DNA of 7,917 bases from Actinomycetes bacterium (GTDB lineage Bacteria > Actinomycetota > Actinomycetes > Mycobacteriales > Micromonosporaceae). Shown here one piece after another: positions 6,147-7,917 of this stretch. Numbering within the stretch: the stretch's first letter is position 1; the number at the start of each line of letters is the position of its first letter. Below the pieces are notes generated by a model. The model was not told the DNA's origin and did no database searches. It saw only the letters and a program-made list of their open reading frames with translations. The stretch is from the NCBI GenBank assembly GCA_023437285.1, contig JAEZGP010000787.1:1-7917 (forward strand). Reading direction: 5' to 3'. Both the position numbers and the translations under genes were made by a program.

Positions 6147-6808
6147 GCGATGACATCACCGTCCTGCTCGTCGACGATCAGGAGCTCTTCCGTGAAGGGG
6201 TACGGGTCATCGTCGACGCGCAGGAGGGCATGCGCGTGGTCGGCGCGGCCGGCGATGGTATGGCGGCCGTCCGCCTGGTCGACGACCTGCAACCCGACGT
6301 CGTGCTGATGGACATCCGGATGCCGGAGATGGACGGCGTGGAGGCGTCCCGGCAGATCTTCGCGCCCGAGCGGGCCGCCCGGCGGAGCAAGCCCGTCCGC
6401 GTGATCGTGCTGACGACCTTCAACCTGGACGACCGGGCGGCCACCGCGATCCGCCACGGCGCCAGCGGCTTCCTGCTCAAGGACACCACGCCGCTGATGC
6501 TGCGCGACGCTATCCGTACGGTCCACGGCGGCAACGCCGTGCTCGCCCCGCAGGACCTGGCCACCCTGCTGGACCGGCAGTTCCGGGCCGAGACGCCGCC
6601 GCCCGCGGCGTTTTTGGGGCTCACCGACAAGGAACGCGAGGTGTTCACCGCCGTGGCCCGGGGCCTGTCCAACGCGGAGATCGCCGGCACGGTCTTCGCC
6701 AGCGAGTCCACGGTCAAGACCCATGTGGGTGCGATCCTGCGCAAGCTGGCGCTGCGCGACCGCGTCCAGATCGTCGTGTTCGCCCACGAACACGGCCTGG
6801 TGCGGTGA
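6143..6808 (+). CDS. NarL/FixJ-type response regulator with LuxR DNA-binding domain
   Basis: A 221-residue transcription factor that should receive phosphate from the kinase encoded upstream and bind DNA. The receiver domain (about 5-127) has the acidic pair D11-D12, phosphoacceptor D57 in VVLMDIRMPEMDG, switch threonine at T91 in VIVLTTF, and K113 in GFLLKD. The stretch APERAARRSKPV (74-85) is slightly longer than usual for this loop. After a linker, the LuxR-type helix-turn-helix covers about 158-215 with LTDKEREVFTAVARGLSNAEIA and STVKTHVGAILRKL. ATG at 6143 overlaps the kinase TGA (ATGA), with GGAA nine bases upstream, so translation is coupled. Targets cannot be read from the window; the racemase upstream region, with its palindrome, is one candidate. 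Confidence 0.95.
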   Translation: MSDDITVLLVDDQELFREGVRVIVDAQEGMRVVGAAGDGMAAVRLVDDLQPDVVLMDIRMPEMDGVEASRQIFAPERAARRSKPVRVIVLTTFNLDDRAATAIRHGASGFLLKDTTPLMLRDAIRTVHGGNAVLAPQDLATLLDRQFRAETPPPAAFLGLTDKEREVFTAVARGLSNAEIAGTVFASESTVKTHVGAILRKLALRDRVQIVVFAHEHGLVR

Positions 6809-6823
6809 CCGCCGGCCCATCGG

Positions 6824-6829
6824 TAATGT
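6824..6829 (+). promoter_or_regulatory. Candidate -10 element for the acyltransferase-like gene (leaderless)
   Basis: TAATGT lies seven bases before the ATG at 6837 and fits the TANNNT pattern at leaderless-start spacing. No Shine-Dalgarno precedes the ATG, and no clear -35 hexamer is seen. If real, the gene has its own promoter despite lying only 28 bases after the regulator. Confidence 0.45.
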
Positions 6830-6836
6830 CATCCAC

Positions 6837-7781
6837 ATGAATCCGGACGATGTCGCCGCCCGGCTCGGGGTGGCCGGCGAGGACGTCGAACGCGTCCGTA
6901 CGTTGGCAGGCGACCTGCCGTCGGCGCCGTTGCCCGCCAAAGCCGACGCCCCCGCGATCCTGGACCGGCTCGCCGTGCCAGCCGACGACGCCGCCGAGAT
7001 CATGGCGGGCTGGCCCGACCCGGACTCTCCACTGTGGTCCGATGAGCTGCGCTGGCTGCTCGACCGGTCCATCGCCCTTGTCCGCGCCGACCTCGGCGGC
7101 AACGGCTGGCTGCCGCCCGGCCCGGAGCTGCCGCGCGAGCGGGGTCCCGCCTGGCGGCATCTCTACGTGTACGCGTACCTGGCCCTGGTCGACGTCGTCA
7201 TGGCGTACCACCGCGACCACGGCATCGATGAGGCCGTGTCGTGGGCGACCCTCGCGGACCTGGGCCGCAACCTCGCGGTCGACCGACGGATGAACGGCGA
7301 GGGCTGGCCGGTCATGCAGAGCTGGCTGACCCTGCACACGCGCGGCAGCCTCTACGAGCTGGGTCGGTTGCAGCACCAGCGCGGCGAGGGCGCCATCGGC
7401 CTGCACATCCCGGATGCCGGGCCGCTGACCCCGGCGGCGATCGACGCGTCGCTCGACCAGGCCCGGGCGTTCTTCCCCCGCCATTTTCCCGACGAGCCCT
7501 ACACGACGTTCTCCTGCGGCTCGTGGCTGCTCGATCCGCAACTGTTGGAGTACCTGCCCGAGGACTCCAACATCGTGCGCTTCCAGCGCAGGTTCGAGCT
7601 GGAACCCTACGAGGAGTCCGAGGGCATCGACGGCGACGTCGAGGTGCTGCGGTTCGTGTTCCGCACCCTGAGCACTCCGCTGGACCGGTTGCCGCGCCGT
7701 ACGGCGCTGCAGCGAGCGGTCATCGACCACCTGGCGGCGGGCGGGCACTGGCGCTGGCACCGGGGCAGTTTCCCGTTCTAG
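6837..7781 (+). CDS. Acyltransferase-domain protein (NAT_N plus GNAT_C type, DUF5596-like)
   Basis: A 314-residue soluble protein. The N-terminal half (about 1-165) is helical and contains WLLDRSIALVRADLG (73-87) and the aromatic stretch WRHLYVYAYLALVDVVMAYHRDHGI (106-130), matching the recalled N-terminal NAT_N domain. The C-terminal half (about 168-310) contains GLHIPDAGPLTPAAIDASLDQARAFF (188-213), FSCGSWLLDPQLLEYLPEDSNIVRF (225-249) and a final GGHWRWHRGSFPF, the strong signature of the GNAT_C acyltransferase group. These proteins are named acyltransferases from fold; substrate and activity are generally unknown. Cys227 and the Ser/Trp around it are conserved-looking and could be functional. 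The ATG at 6837 is preceded by TAATGT and no ribosome binding site. It may share a transcript with the two-component genes or use its own promoter. Its stop is seven bases from the stop of a convergent gene, with no room for a terminator. Confidence 0.85.
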   Translation: MNPDDVAARLGVAGEDVERVRTLAGDLPSAPLPAKADAPAILDRLAVPADDAAEIMAGWPDPDSPLWSDELRWLLDRSIALVRADLGGNGWLPPGPELPRERGPAWRHLYVYAYLALVDVVMAYHRDHGIDEAVSWATLADLGRNLAVDRRMNGEGWPVMQSWLTLHTRGSLYELGRLQHQRGEGAIGLHIPDAGPLTPAAIDASLDQARAFFPRHFPDEPYTTFSCGSWLLDPQLLEYLPEDSNIVRFQRRFELEPYEESEGIDGDVEVLRFVFRTLSTPLDRLPRRTALQRAVIDHLAAGGHWRWHRGSFPF

Positions 7782-7788
7782 CGCGGCC

Positions 7789-7917
7789 TCACCCGTGCGC
7801 GAACTGCGGTACGACGTCGGGGAACGACCCGTCGCCGAACAGGACGCGCGCCGCCATCGCCCGGCCGGCCCGCCCGCGCAGCGCGGCGATGGCCGCCTCG
7901 GCGGCCAGGGGCGACCG
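7789..7917 (-). CDS. Partial gene, C-terminal 42 residues of an unidentified protein
   Basis: Reading the minus strand from the window edge, an open frame without stops runs from 7917 to a TGA at 7789-7791. The visible residues are an Ala/Arg-rich helix (SPLAAEAAIAALRGRAGRAMAARVL) followed by FGDGSFPDVVPQFAHG at the end. The mixed composition and tidy C-terminus, together with the convergent tail-to-tail placement seven bases from the preceding gene, support a real gene whose start lies outside the window. The family is not recognised from this piece, and no function is assigned. Confidence 0.55.
   Translation of the reverse strand, partial: RSPLAAEAAIAALRGRAGRAMAARVLFGDGSFPDVVPQFAHG

Noticed and set aside
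6714..7760. A 348-codon minus-strand open frame opposite the acyltransferase-like gene
   Set aside because: No family signature; the plus-strand frame carries clear GNAT_C motifs through to its stop.

Overview
The window is very GC-rich DNA with short intergenic gaps, stop/start overlaps and GTG/ATG starts. This fits a high-GC actinomycete, plausibly Micromonosporaceae or a relative, but the family is an inference from style and gene content, not a proven assignment. Seven complete protein-coding genes and one partial gene at the right edge are supported. No RNA gene, insertion sequence, CRISPR array or phage gene was seen.

Layout from left to right. Positions 1-36 are an extreme C-tract (G-tract on the minus strand). 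A small minus-strand gene of unknown function follows (71-340). A divergent, exported serine hydrolase of the class C beta-lactamase / DD-peptidase fold, with a Tat-type lipoprotein signal, lies at 480-1808. It converges with a minus-strand SAM methyltransferase (1801-2580), and the two genes share an 8-base palindrome holding both stop codons. From a divergent intergenic region (2581-2733) a plus-strand run begins: alanine-racemase-family enzyme (2734-3861), D-Ala-D-X ligase (3858-4808, 4-base overlap), a 90-base gap with a hairpin, a membrane histidine kinase (4899-6146), a NarL/LuxR-type response regulator (6143-6808, 4-base overlap), and a GNAT_C-type acyltransferase-like protein (6837-7781). 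The last converges with a partial minus-strand gene (7789-7917).

The coherent theme is the D-Ala-D-Ala end of peptidoglycan. The racemase and ligase would make a D-amino acid and join it into a dipeptide. The neighbouring lipoprotein has the SxxK / Tyr / HTG layout of DD-carboxypeptidases. The kinase/regulator pair belongs to the NarL class, which includes the envelope-stress systems VraSR and LiaRS. The racemase-ligase pair resembles a secondary, possibly inducible or resistance-related set rather than the usual housekeeping loci. That functional link is inference; the individual family assignments are mostly secure.
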